A DNA stretch of 64,000 nucleotides. Source: Sulfolobus sp. A20. GTDB taxonomy: Archaea; Thermoproteota; Thermoprotei_A; Sulfolobales; Sulfolobaceae. Position 1 is the stretch's first letter, and every line of letters begins with the position of its first letter. This document shows positions 9,155 to 18,695 of this stretch, one piece after another. Under the pieces are notes generated by a model. That model was not told the DNA's origin, did not search any database, and saw only the letters and a program-made list of their open reading frames with translations. A program made the translations under genes and the position numbers. The stretch is from positions 1,364,001 through 1,428,000 of the forward strand of contig NZ_CP017006.1 in the NCBI RefSeq assembly GCF_001719125.1, in the 5' to 3' direction.

Positions 9155-9802
9155 TTATAATACTCTATATTTTTTCCACATTTCTGATAACGAACTTCCC
9201 TTAAGAATTTCGGTTCTTACTATATCTTCCTTTTTGGCTTTTTCTAAAGCCTTAGATATAACGATATCCTCTATATTTTTAGGAATAACAACTACCCCAT
9301 CAAGATCTGCAAATATTAGGTCACCAGGTTCTATAATAGCTTCACCAGAGTATACCCTACAGTTATAACAAATTGCTTCTGCTCTGCCTTTTGAATCTAA
9401 GGGAAGCGCGCCACAAGAGAACACTGGAAAATTGATGGAAAGTATCTTATGTGTATCCCTATTATAGCCATCTATTATAGCTCCCCTACTTCCTCTGATC
9501 TTTGCAGCATTAGAAAATAATTCCCCCCATAACGCAGTATTCTTAGATTCTGAAACTATAACCACAACATCATTAGGCTTAATATTACTTATTGCCTCTA
9601 GCATAATTTTATATGGTTCAATAGGCTCCTCTTTAACTTCTTTAACAAGTATAGGTAAAGCTCTACCAATAATCCTCATATCATTTCTTAAAGGCTTAAT
9701 ACATGCGCTCATAACATGTTTTCTATATCCTAAATCATCTAGAATATCTGAAATAACTGCAGAATATAATTTTCTCTCTACTTCTTCAAAATCTTGTATC
9801 AT
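9155..9802 (-). CDS. RraA-like / HMG-aldolase-type protein
   Basis: A 215-residue member of the RraA/demethylmenaquinone-methyltransferase-like superfamily. Many members are metal-dependent class II aldolases or oxaloacetate decarboxylases acting on 2-keto acids. The diagnostic segment Gly-Ser-Arg-Gly-Ala-Ile-Ile-Asp-Gly (103-112) with Asp111, Arg115 and Asp116 is present, as is the later Asp-Gly-Val-Val-Val-Ile-Pro. A TATA-like catttattaag about 27 bases before the ATG suggests a leaderless message. Placed among dehydratases and an SDR, cleavage or decarboxylation of a keto acid is the best guess. True RraA (an RNase E inhibitor) is unlikely in an archaeon. Confidence 0.82.
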   Translation of the reverse strand: MIQDFEEVERKLYSAVISDILDDLGYRKHVMSACIKPLRNDMRIIGRALPILVKEVKEEPIEPYKIMLEAISNIKPNDVVVIVSESKNTALWGELFSNAAKIRGSRGAIIDGYNRDTHKILSINFPVFSCGALPLDSKGRAEAICYNCRVYSGEAIIEPGDLIFADLDGVVVIPKNIEDIVISKALEKAKKEDIVRTEILKGSSLSEMWKKYRVL

Positions 9803-9903
9803 GTTAATAAGTTCTTAATAAATGGCTTATATTCATTTCGCTATGTGTGAGAAAGTGTGGATATAATGCCGTAATAAAGGTAAAATTTATTAACCCCTTT
9901 TAC

Positions 9904-10600
9904 ATGTGTGGAGAACAATTTCATTCATCCCCATAAAATTTTATTCCAACTTATGCTAATAGATTTAGAGTAAATTGTATTATTTTGTATTATTGTGGAA
10001 GAATATTTTTAGCCATCTCGTTATTGTGTTTCTTGTTGAGTCCCATGTGAAGTGTGAGTCCATTCTTGCCAGTTTTAAACTTTGAATAATAGTTCTACTA
10101 AGCTTCTCTTGCCAAACGTTTCAACCTCGTGTTTAAACCAAGAGAATGCCTTATAGGCTTATCGTGTAACCTTATCCCTCCAATTCTCAAGCTTAATTTA
10201 ATATTACGTAAACGTGGAAACCACTCCTAAGGCATGAAGAATTAGCCCAGACTCGTAATACCTAACAACCCATCTCACCATTAACCCTCAAAACCTTATC
10301 AACGAGTAAATGATCCCCATCCTTAATATCAATCTTAAGCTCATAATTAACATTAGCCAACTTGCGAAGAGCAAGGTAGCGTGAGGTAGTAAAGTCCTTT
10401 AGCCTAGCAAGTAAGAGGTAAAAAGCAAAGGTAATCCAAGGAGTGAAACCTAGGCTTAAAAGGGTAGAGATAATTTGGGAAATCAAACCTATTCATATTC
10501 TCGTCCCAATAAATGACTCGCCCTTACCCTAAAAATACTTTTTCCACAATAAAGAAAATTCAATTTATATCAAAACAACCAAATTGTTTTCCACGCACTC
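9904..10600 (-). mobile_element. Decayed insertion sequence, family A, copy 1
   Basis: A remnant of about 0.7 kb whose ends are inverted repeats related to those of the copies at 21.96-22.64 kb and 60.24-60.79 kb: left gtgtggagaacaattt, right aaattgttttccac. Inside are transposase pieces with stops and frameshifts, such as the reading at 10262-10486 on the minus strand. The IS family is not recognised with confidence. Between 9803 and 9903 the sequence contains a fragment resembling the family B end (gtgtggatataatgccgt, 9851-9868). Confidence 0.7.
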
Positions 10601-10985
10601 ACTTGAGTATGGCAAGTTTTGTTGAGCCGTGGGACAAGGCTTGAGTCCAAGGCAACATCAAAATTCGTAGACTTCGACATACTTCAAAAAGGACTATAAA
10701 ATATATTGCCCAGAGGATGGATAAGCGATTATTACAACGTGCACTTCACCTTAAGAAACCACACTGTAATACACCCAGTAAATGAGGGCATATCGATGAG
10801 GGACAGACTAGTTAAAAGAGCAACAAAGGCAGTAAGTCTAGAAACACTCAAATACACACTAGCAATATACACGTTTGAATCGGGACTATAACCAGAAATC
10901 TATGACTTAATGACGATACTGTACAAAAAGGCGTCAAACTATCTAATAGCGTTTATACAACATTTTAAGTAAGTTTTAAATAAAT
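10601..10985 (+). mobile_element. Decayed transposase fragment (IS family B)
   Basis: Transposase-like sequence on the plus strand, with the reading at 10706-10891 and broken frames on either side. It matches 1336-1560 (shared acaaggcttgagtccaaggc block near 10633) and part of 14.4-14.6 kb. No terminal repeats are visible at its edges and no intact gene is left. From 10986 to 11060 nothing is recognisable. Confidence 0.6.
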
Positions 10986-11060
10986 TGTAGGTATAATCTT
11001 TATTTATCCATTTAACAAGTAGTATTTATACTATCGTAGAATTTGACTTAAGAGATTTTT

Positions 11061-11355
11061 ATTTTGTTTGTTATTGGTTATTTTTATGTTTTTCATATTT
11101 TAATATGTTATCCTTTTTACTGATAAGAGCTATACTTTATTATTTCATTAGGTTGCCGTTTACTTATGAAATATAGTTTAGTTAAGGGTTTATCATCAAC
11201 ACAAATAGCCATAATTGTTGCTGTAGTAGTAATAATTGTAGTTATTGGGGCAGTAGCAGGAGTACTACTAACAAGAAAACCAACAACAACAGTAGTAACA
11301 ACAACAGTAACAAGCACAATAACAACAAGCACAACAACACCAGTAGTGACAACAA
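11061..11355 (+). repeat. Inverted repeat, right copy (promoter and 5' end of SBP2)
   Basis: Partner of 7838-8132 in inverted orientation; 2,928 bases separate the two. The match starts at attttgtttgttattgg and ends inside the Thr/Ser-linker codons. It carries the same inverted repeat (CATATT/AATATG, 11094-11107) about 60-70 bases before the ATG and the same TATA-like actttattatttc near 11134-11146. Both genes should therefore share transcription control. Confidence 0.92.
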
Positions 11356-12863
11356 CAAGTATAACACAAGCTAAAGTAAATATAGTATTCTATAATTGGC
11401 TGGGTTCTGTAAATCAAGATGCATTTAATAGTTTTATCCCATATTTCGAGAAGTTGTATCCTAATTATATGTTTCAATCCTATTTAGTTCCAGGTGCTGG
11501 AGGAGTAAACGCAAAATATGCTATATTGGCATTAATAGAGGCTGGCAAACCTCCTACTACTTTTCAAACTCATTATGGTCCAGAAATGATTAGTTATGTT
11601 GAAGCTGCACCTAATGGATCATATAATTTTGTAAATATGACTCCTATAGCGCAAAACATGGGCTTATTTAAGTACGTAGTTCCTTCAGTGCTTGAGGCTG
11701 GAGCATATAATGGCACTTTATTTTCATTACCTATAGATGCAGGTGAAGGTGGACTTCTCTATGTCAATATTAAATTATTAAGGGAATATAACTTGCCATT
11801 ACCTACCAACTTATCCGCTTTAACCTACGATACTATTCAATTATACAATCACGGAATTCACCCGTGGATAATACCTGGTGGGGACGGGGGATGGGACCAA
11901 CTTAATCTGTGGGAGAATATATTTTTAGCATTAGGTGGACCTAGACTATATAACGAAATGACTTATGGTACTATAAATTTCAATAATATTACTGTACAAA
12001 AAATAATCAATCAGACCAACTACCTCTTCTTAAATTACAGTTCGTATAACTATCCTGGATGGCAGCCTATGCAATGGACTCAAGGCATTGCCTTATTAAT
12101 CCAAGGACAAACAGCTTTTCAGACCAACGGTGACTGGGTAACAGATTATGCTTACGATTTTCTTAATACTACAATTTATCCTGCTACTGAGCCTTATATA
12201 AGTTGGCCTAATGTTTCTGTAGTAGTAGAACCTTTCCCAAGTACACAAAACTACTTCGCATTAGTAGTAGACTCTGTAGCGGTTCCTAAATCTCCTTATC
12301 AAAATGCCGGAATAACTTTAGCAGAGACTTGGGCATCATATCAAGGACAAGAATTATGGACTAAATGGAAAATGATAGGGTATTACACCAATGACACTGA
12401 TTTTTATGTTACTCCTGCGCAATGGTACAATTATGAGAGGCTTCTAAACACTTCACCCCAAGACTTCGTATATCAATTATCTGATGGTGGAGTATTTGAT
12501 GACGTCTTTGCTGAATTAGATAGTGGAATTTTAACTCTAGCTCAAGTTGGTAATGCAGGTTTATCAGCTTGGAACTCAACACTAGTCTCAGCAATGCATG
12601 AAGAGGAGAGTGAATGGCTAGCGGCAGCAAAACTAGGCTTAGGATACTTAGGATTTCCAAACCATCCATTTGCAAACTATTATCCACCATGGGTTAAAGA
12701 TCCAGCAGCATATGGGTTAAAGAGTAGTAAAAGCGTAAATAGTGATACATCAAGCTTATCATTAATACTAATACTATTAGGCTCAACAATATTGGCAACT
12801 GAAGTATTAATAAACAAAAAATTCATAAGCAAGGAAATGATCACCAAACTAATTAAAAGATAA
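11166..12863 (+). CDS. GlcS-like sugar-binding protein, copy 2 (SBP2)
   Basis: A 565-residue extracellular sugar-binding protein. Its first 63 residues (class III signal peptide, hydrophobic segment and Thr linker) are the same as in SBP1. Residues about 430-520 are also nearly the same, including the run around Asn-Ala-Gly-Leu-Ser-Ala-Trp. The region between has diverged in sequence but aligns along its length, with the same Pro-Gly-Ala-Gly-Gly and Pro-Gly-Gly-Asp-Gly-Gly-Trp-Asp-Gln landmarks, so a different sugar is likely bound. A C-terminal hydrophobic segment follows. There is no ABC permease or ATPase beside it; it probably shares membrane components with other Glc/Ara systems. Regulator R2 lies convergent, 93 bases past its stop. 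Confidence 0.92.
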   Translation: MKYSLVKGLSSTQIAIIVAVVVIIVVIGAVAGVLLTRKPTTTVVTTTVTSTITTSTTTPVVTTTSITQAKVNIVFYNWLGSVNQDAFNSFIPYFEKLYPNYMFQSYLVPGAGGVNAKYAILALIEAGKPPTTFQTHYGPEMISYVEAAPNGSYNFVNMTPIAQNMGLFKYVVPSVLEAGAYNGTLFSLPIDAGEGGLLYVNIKLLREYNLPLPTNLSALTYDTIQLYNHGIHPWIIPGGDGGWDQLNLWENIFLALGGPRLYNEMTYGTINFNNITVQKIINQTNYLFLNYSSYNYPGWQPMQWTQGIALLIQGQTAFQTNGDWVTDYAYDFLNTTIYPATEPYISWPNVSVVVEPFPSTQNYFALVVDSVAVPKSPYQNAGITLAETWASYQGQELWTKWKMIGYYTNDTDFYVTPAQWYNYERLLNTSPQDFVYQLSDGGVFDDVFAELDSGILTLAQVGNAGLSAWNSTLVSAMHEEESEWLAAAKLGLGYLGFPNHPFANYYPPWVKDPAAYGLKSSKSVNSDTSSLSLILILLGSTILATEVLINKKFISKEMITKLIKR

Positions 12864-12956
12864 ATTTTTTTAATATTCAAAAATTCATATATAAAAGAAA
12901 TCTTATATAAGTCTTTTCTACAACTTCGCAAAATAAATTTTCATACTCAAAAACAA

Positions 12957-13628
12957 TTATATTATATCATCATCTGAAAAGGCATTTTTCAAGATTTTCT
13001 TTATTCCATTCCGAATATGGAAATTAGCAGTAGTTTTGCTAAGTTTAAAGTTTTTAGCTATGTGATCTAGGTCTATCTTCCGAGGGGTATCGAAAAAACC
13101 ATTTTTGTAAGCGAATTCCAGCAACAATTTTTCATTTGGTGTTAAATAATCATTTTCACTTAATGTTTTTAATTTATTTTTATCATTTTTATTTATGTTA
13201 AACCTCAGTATTCTTCCCTTATCTCTAAGAATATCATATATATTTTCTACTTGAGTTTTATTATATCTTATAAAATATACGTCAAATATTTTTAATCCAT
13301 CTTTAACAACAGACTTCCTTAATATCCCGTTTCTCTCAAGAAATACATACTTTACCATTTCCTCGTAATCTCCTAAGAATATTATATCATATTGAATATT
13401 ATTTATTTTAATTATATTTATTACTTTCTTTATATTACTAGATTTATTTAATTTTTTGATAAAATCTCTAATTTCGTCTTTTTTGCCTTCAACTCTAATC
13501 ACTTCTAAGCTATATCCCTTTTCTTTATACGGATAAAAGTATCTCGAAGTTACTATAACATCAAAGCTTCTAGTGAGTAAACTCCAATCTCCATAGTGCT
13601 CAAGAGCTACATTTAATCTAGCTATCAT
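12957..13628 (-). CDS. HTH_10 (Bat-like) transcriptional regulator, paralogue R2
   Basis: A 223-residue predicted DNA-binding protein. The N-terminal motif His-Tyr-Gly-Asp-Trp-Ser has Trp15. The C-terminal HTH (about 167-217) contains Leu-Thr-Pro-Asn-Glu, Gly-Phe-Phe-Asp-Thr-Pro-Arg, Leu-Ser-Lys-Thr-Thr and His-Ile-Arg-Asn-Gly. It runs tail-to-tail with SBP2, which suggests it senses the same sugar or controls that gene. A perfect 17-base palindrome sits just upstream of its own TATA-like element, consistent with self-regulation. The fold call is firm; ligand and targets are inferred. Confidence 0.82.
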   Translation of the reverse strand: MIARLNVALEHYGDWSLLTRSFDVIVTSRYFYPYKEKGYSLEVIRVEGKKDEIRDFIKKLNKSSNIKKVINIIKINNIQYDIIFLGDYEEMVKYVFLERNGILRKSVVKDGLKIFDVYFIRYNKTQVENIYDILRDKGRILRFNINKNDKNKLKTLSENDYLTPNEKLLLEFAYKNGFFDTPRKIDLDHIAKNFKLSKTTANFHIRNGIKKILKNAFSDDDII

Positions 13629-13660
13629 TATTTAATAATCTAAATTATAGAGTATTAATT

Positions 13661-13677
13661 CTTTCTCACTGAGAAAG
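13661..13677. promoter_or_regulatory. Perfect palindrome upstream of regulator R2
   Basis: CTTTCTCACTGAGAAAG reads the same on both strands apart from the central base. On the minus strand it lies about 11 bases upstream of a TATA-like ctataattta, which is about 20 bases before the R2 ATG. This position suits an activator site or self-regulatory operator. I saw no second copy of this palindrome in the window. Confidence 0.55.
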
Positions 13678-14691
13678 GAAAAGATTTATGCGAGCCGAGA
13701 GAGAAAATGTAACTTGCTAGTAGATTTCTGTAGTGTGATTTTATTTTAAAAACGTTAATCTAACTTTTAGTTATGCTACCAAACTATTCATTAAGATGTA
13801 TCTTTAGCTCACCTTGATGAGCCCTATAAAGGTTTCTCGATAATGGTTTTAAAATAAAGTATCTTCTATAAGATGTCTTATCAAGAATTTAAGATAAATC
13901 TGATCAAAGCTATAATACTATTATCCTCTAGATGTATAGTTAAATTATAGTTGTAGCGTTACTATTGATGTATGTCTATTAATTCCTTAATTAATATTAC
14001 TCATAGACTGTAGATTAGATTGTTAGGATTGATAAGAACGGTGGAGATAACAAGAATACAACTGCAAGAATTGTGATATGTATTTTATAGAGAATTCCAA
14101 GAACAACCGTCCTGATGAGGCCATTAAGGAACCTTGAGGATGTATTCAAATTGTATGAATGCTAGGGCAATAACCAAGACTTTAAACTACGAGGAATACT
14201 GTATTCACTTGGATTAAGAAATGGTAAGAATAATTAGGACTAATTGGATTATAAGACAAGACTGTGAAGGAGCGTACAGTTATCTCTAAATTCATTGATG
14301 ATACTTAAACGTGTTTAAGGAGAAATAATAAAACCTTCTGTAAGTGCATCTCATGATAAAAAGCTTATACAACTAGTGGACAGTACTTAGTATTGTCAAT
14401 GAGAGATAGAGATGAAAGATCACTTAAGGAAAAATACACTGTCTAGAGGGAATGAATAGGCGATGATTACATCTTTTCATTAAAGAATCACACCGTACCC
14501 AGTTTTACTAAACGAGGAACTGTATTTCCTGATAAGGTAATGTGCTTACTCATCAGATTAAAAAGTTCGATAAAGGCTAAAGCATGTAACTTGAGAAACT
14601 TAAACATGTGCTAATTCTTTGTCTTCCCAAAGATAACCATAATTTGTACATCAATAAAACACCGCATCTGTAACCTATCTTACAGATAAGA
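13678..14691. mobile_element. Gene-free stretch with an IS family B remnant
   Basis: From about 14017 to 14600 there is a broken transposase on the plus strand. It begins with a zinc-ribbon-like piece (Cys-Lys-Asn-Cys near 14063) and later has a piece resembling the Leu-Arg-Asn-His-Thr-Val reading at 10.75 kb. Stops occur in every frame. From 13678 to 14016 I see nothing beyond A/T-rich sequence. The last 90 bases hold the promoter of the MFS gene. Confidence 0.55.
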
Positions 14692-16041
14692 ATGTATGTT
14701 TTTAAGCAAAACAAAAGAGCTTTTTACAGAATAGCAATGTCAGACGGTAATTATGATAGTAAATATGAGGCTTTGCTCTTAATAGCGGTATTCTTCGGCT
14801 GGGCCGTTTCCGCCACCGATATAGTACTTAACGCCTTCTTAATAGACCAGATAACTAAGGCTTTCCACATTTCTGTAGCGCTTTTTGGACTTATAGGCAT
14901 AATGTTTGGTGTAGGTGATGGAATAGGAGGATTTATTTTCGGTAAAATTGATGATACCACTTGGGGTAGAAAGCTTACATTTTTGACTACGTTAGTAGGT
15001 GTAATGATATTTACAGCGATGAGTGGACTAGCAATAAATTACCCAATGTTTCTGATATCTAGACTGGGGGCTGGAATATTTTCTGGTGGGGAAATGACTG
15101 CTGGTTGGGTTATATTAGCAGAGCAAGTTAGAACAGGTAAGAGGAGTTGGTACATATCTTTTTCACAAGGGGGTGTAGCTGTTGGATATTTTCTGGCTGA
15201 CACGTTCGCAGGTACCTTTGCTGCAGCGTCTGCGTTAGGTTGGAGGGCTGGATTTTTAGCTAATGCTGCATTTGGTTTTGCAGCTTATCTAATACGAATA
15301 GCTATTAAAGAATCTCCGAGCTGGGAAAAAATAATGAGTGTTAAAAAAACTAAGGGAGAAGGAGCTACGATAAAACAAGGAGTTAGAGAGATCTTTAGTG
15401 GCCAGTATAGAAATATAACATTACTAGCATTTATAGGATTGGCTGCAGCATTTTTCGGTACTGCATTTCATGATTACTATTATGAGGATTGGTACCTAAT
15501 AGGAGGAATAACTAGATCACCACTTCCGGCTTTTACTTTTACGATAGTTTTCTACGGATTTGTATTGGGTCATTTTGTCGCGAATGCTACTGAAGGTTGG
15601 TTTATGGATCATATAGGAACAAGAAAAGCATCTATGATAACTTTAGCTACGGTACCAGCGCTTATAGCATTTTGGTTCGTACCCATTAAGATTAGCCCAG
15701 TAATAGATTTCATAATATTGTTCTTTGTAGGATATTCAGTGCAGACTATATGGGGTTTCGCTCCAGCTTATATGCCACAAATATACCCTACAAGAATTAG
15801 ACATTCAGGTGAAGGATTCTTATGGGCGTTAACTTATGGACTATTTTATTCTATTGCAGCATATATAGGAGGTATATGGATTGCACTGAACGAGTGGAAC
15901 CTAGTATTTATCTCTTCTATAATTTGCTTCATTATTTATGTAGTCACAATGTCTACTACGGCATTAGAGTTGAAGGATAAACCGTTAGATTTTACCGAGC
16001 AATTAGCAAGTACTGAATCTAAGAGGAAGAATGTAAGCTAG
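14692..16041 (+). CDS. MFS transporter
   Basis: A 449-residue carrier of the major facilitator superfamily with about 12 hydrophobic segments. The loop between segments 2 and 3 holds the MFS motif Gly-Lys-Ile-Asp-Asp-Thr-Thr-Trp-Gly-Arg-Lys. The family moves sugars, sugar acids or carboxylates by proton symport; the substrate is not evident. An internal ATG at codon 16 (14737) is preceded by a TATA-like gtttttaag at a leaderless distance, so the protein may start there. Regulator R3 is convergent, 267 bases past the stop. Confidence 0.88.
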   Translation: MYVFKQNKRAFYRIAMSDGNYDSKYEALLLIAVFFGWAVSATDIVLNAFLIDQITKAFHISVALFGLIGIMFGVGDGIGGFIFGKIDDTTWGRKLTFLTTLVGVMIFTAMSGLAINYPMFLISRLGAGIFSGGEMTAGWVILAEQVRTGKRSWYISFSQGGVAVGYFLADTFAGTFAAASALGWRAGFLANAAFGFAAYLIRIAIKESPSWEKIMSVKKTKGEGATIKQGVREIFSGQYRNITLLAFIGLAAAFFGTAFHDYYYEDWYLIGGITRSPLPAFTFTIVFYGFVLGHFVANATEGWFMDHIGTRKASMITLATVPALIAFWFVPIKISPVIDFIILFFVGYSVQTIWGFAPAYMPQIYPTRIRHSGEGFLWALTYGLFYSIAAYIGGIWIALNEWNLVFISSIICFIIYVVTMSTTALELKDKPLDFTEQLASTESKRKNVS

Positions 16042-16308
16042 ATCATTTTTCTACAAAATATTTTTTATAATTTTTGGAGACAATAATAGGAAAATCTTTT
16101 TCATGCAAAATTGATAATGTTAATTTAACTTTAATATCCAAATATATATAAAATAAATAAAAGTAAATCATAAATATAAAATTTTTTATATTTATGGCTT
16201 ATGCAATCGAGGTAATCCTAACTTATGCCTTTGAGGTAATGCTATAAACATGTCTTCATATAGATGTTGAAATAGTTTTTATAGTGAAAATGTTTACTTA
16301 TATAGTCA

Positions 16309-16947
16309 TTATTGATTATATAGAAAATTCGATATTATCTTCCTTATTGCATTCCTTAAGTGGAAATTAAGTGTAGTTTTGGTAATACCAAATTCTTCAG
16401 CTAACTTATCAAGAGTTATGTTTCTTGGATGTTCAAAGAACCCTCTATTGTAAGCTTCTATGATTATTCGGGACTCTAAAGGAGTAAGTAGCTGTATAGC
16501 GTCAACTATATCATATTTACGTCTCTGATTTTTAATTAAGTTAACATTTTTCATTTTAGCTAAAGAATTTGTAACCGTCTCTAAGTTATTATCATTTAAA
16601 GAAAATATGGAAAATTTTTCTACTCCATCCTCTACCACTAGAGAGCTTGCTATAACATTATTTTGAAATAATACTCTTCTTATTGAGTCATTATAATTCC
16701 CCATAAAACTTATTTCAAATAAATTTCTTCTTATTTTTTTAGTATTTATAACCTTATATATGTTATTATGTTTTTTTAAATTACTTATGAACTTAGATGG
16801 ATCATTACCATAAAATAACATAATCTCCAGATTAATATGATTAATTGGATTTATTAGATAATATAAGCTTATTAGCTTAACCTCTAAACCTTTAGTAAGT
16901 TCAGTCCAATCTCCACTATGGATTAATTCAAGATTAGCCTTTATCAT
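16309..16947 (-). CDS. HTH_10 (Bat-like) transcriptional regulator, paralogue R3
   Basis: A 212-residue paralogue with His-Ser-Gly-Asp-Trp-Thr at the N-terminus (Trp14) and a C-terminal HTH (about 152-207) containing Leu-Thr-Pro-Leu-Glu, Gly-Phe-Phe-Glu-His-Pro-Arg, Gly-Ile-Thr-Lys-Thr-Thr and His-Leu-Arg-Asn-Ala. It is the closest in motif to R2. It lies tail-to-tail with the MFS gene at 14692, its probable target. A weak dyad (16998-17020, outer arms TCTC and GAGA) lies upstream of its TATA-like gcttattaacc, the same layout as at R2. Confidence 0.82.
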   Translation of the reverse strand: MIKANLELIHSGDWTELTKGLEVKLISLYYLINPINHINLEIMLFYGNDPSKFISNLKKHNNIYKVINTKKIRRNLFEISFMGNYNDSIRRVLFQNNVIASSLVVEDGVEKFSIFSLNDNNLETVTNSLAKMKNVNLIKNQRRKYDIVDAIQLLTPLESRIIIEAYNRGFFEHPRNITLDKLAEEFGITKTTLNFHLRNAIRKIISNFLYNQ

Positions 16948-17032
16948 TATCTAAAGATTTTTTAGACTAAGGTTAATAAGCCTTACATACAATTACATCT
17001 CATTCTTTGAAATGAAGAGATTTGTTATTAAT

Positions 17033-17490
17033 ATATTGTGTGGATATAGTTCCGTTATGAAGTTAAAAGTTTACTAATCCCTTTTTCCATCTATGCGTGA
17101 GGGAGGTAGGAAGAAGGTTTATATGGATATTCCTCGTTCGTTGTCATGACGTTGTTAATGTTAGGGGTAAGCAGGAGTATAAGCGGTAGGAAGATTCTTG
17201 AGGATACTAAGCATAAAGTAAGCACGTTAAGGAATTGTCCTTGAATATATTAATGGCTAGGGCTATAGCTAGGGTTTTTAAATAAGAGGGTATACGTTTT
17301 CGCTTGGATTAAAAGGCAAGCAAAAGTATTTACAACTTGTTGAGCTGTGGGATAAGGTTGAGTCTAAGGCGATCCCAAAATTCATTGGTTTACATCAAGA
17401 GTTCAAAGGAGTATACAAGTGAATGTTCACAATTAATACACAAGCAAGCGATGTAACTTTTCAAGGGGTAAAAAAGGAGTTTAAGTAAAA
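17033..17490 (+). mobile_element. Decayed insertion sequence, family B, left end and 5' part
   Basis: Starts with the terminal sequence tgtggatatagttccgttat also found at both ends of the element at 27.5-28.1 kb. About 200 bases from 17039 are near-identical, in reverse, to 27945-28140. A transposase reading follows, with stops, up to about 17490. No right end is seen. From 17491 to 17536 only A/T-rich sequence is present. Confidence 0.7.
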
Positions 17491-17536
17491 ATTTTTAGTT
17501 TATACTTCATAAACTTATGAATTTTTACACGCTCAT

Positions 17537-18676
17537 TTAATTTCCTAGTAAACTTAGATACAGATCGTTCAATTCTCTATAAACCTCGTTCTCAGAGGTT
17601 TCTCCCCTTAAATATTCATGTAATATGATAGATCCTTCTAATTGGAATCTTGGAAAATTATGATGTCTAGGTCGTATATATGAATTCTCGACAGTCAGTA
17701 GAGTATCTAAAAAGAAATTATTCGCCTTATTATTTACTTCATCATCAAGCCACACATATAAGTTTCCAGGTTGTCCACCATTTTCGAAGTACAAACTCTT
17801 CTGGATATCCTTTCTCATTAGCCATACTGAAAATTTTATAGCTTCTTCTTTATATCTAGAGTAATTTGATATCGCTATTCCAGCTCCTCCTAAGACGCTT
17901 CCTATTGGACCTGACGAGGTTGAGGGAATATTAGTAAATTTTATTACATTTTTTCTAAATCCCCTTATTGAATAGTTTACGTATCCAAAAATTAAAGGAA
18001 CATAGCCTATTTCGTCAGTCTCGCTCATTTTCTCTAGGACTAAAATTGGATTCATTTTTAAAGAATCTTGGTGTAAGTATTTCAGTAAATTTGACATAAA
18101 TTTCAAAACTTTTATTGATATACTTTTGTTTGCGAAATATCTTTTATGATATAGTGGAAAGTCTCCATAATTCGAGAGTAAAGTTAGAAAGCTGCATAAT
18201 GCATGAACTGGGCTTAATGGGAGAGCTATTTTAAAATTTTTAGATTGTAAAGCTAAGTCTACTACTTCATCCCACGTTTTAGGAACTTTTTTAACAATGT
18301 CTTCCCTATATGCTGAAAATATACTTGAAACGTCTATAGGTAACGCCCATATATGATTATCATATATATAACTTACTAGAGACCTCTTTATAGAGTTTCT
18401 ATAGATCTCTTGTAGATCTCTCTCATTTACTATTAAATCTATAGGAGTAAATGCATTTATGCTTACTGAATATCCTATAGTAGGATGATCGATAACAAGA
18501 AGATCATAATTATTAACGTATTTTTCAAAGAAAGGTCCCTCGAATTCCTCTAAAGATATGGTATTCCATTCAATTTTAATCTGATTATTAACGTTTTCTG
18601 TATAATATTTAGAGGAAGCAATAAGGCCACTATAACCTCGTATATGATTCCAAGTTAAACCTTTCAGCGTTATCAT
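17537..18676 (-). CDS. Solute-binding-protein-like protein without signal peptide
   Basis: A 379-residue protein with the fold signatures of family 1 extracellular solute-binding proteins: Trp-Ala-Leu-Pro-Ile-Asp-Val (about 110-116), Lys-Thr-Trp-Asp-Glu-Val (about 134-139), and a glycine-rich Gly-Pro-Ile-Gly-Ser-Val-Leu-Gly-Gly-Ala-Gly segment. It begins directly with the mature domain; no signal peptide, lipobox or membrane segment is present, so it is predicted cytoplasmic. The gene follows the CoA-transferase gene on the same strand by 19 bases and is probably co-transcribed. A role as an intracellular ligand or acyl-CoA-related sensor is a guess; loss of the signal from a former transport protein is the alternative. 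Confidence 0.7.
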   Translation of the reverse strand: MITLKGLTWNHIRGYSGLIASSKYYTENVNNQIKIEWNTISLEEFEGPFFEKYVNNYDLLVIDHPTIGYSVSINAFTPIDLIVNERDLQEIYRNSIKRSLVSYIYDNHIWALPIDVSSIFSAYREDIVKKVPKTWDEVVDLALQSKNFKIALPLSPVHALCSFLTLLSNYGDFPLYHKRYFANKSISIKVLKFMSNLLKYLHQDSLKMNPILVLEKMSETDEIGYVPLIFGYVNYSIRGFRKNVIKFTNIPSTSSGPIGSVLGGAGIAISNYSRYKEEAIKFSVWLMRKDIQKSLYFENGGQPGNLYVWLDDEVNNKANNFFLDTLLTVENSYIRPRHHNFPRFQLEGSIILHEYLRGETSENEVYRELNDLYLSLLGN

Positions 18677-18695
18677 AATTAATCATCTTTTAACC

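Noticed and set aside
9714-9721. AACATGTT resembling an ara-box
   Set aside because: It lies inside the coding sequence of the RraA-like gene, with no TATA element behind it.
12409-12690. Minus-strand open frame inside SBP2
   Set aside because: It is a shadow of the conserved 3' part of SBP2; the same shadow appears in SBP1 (6491-6754).
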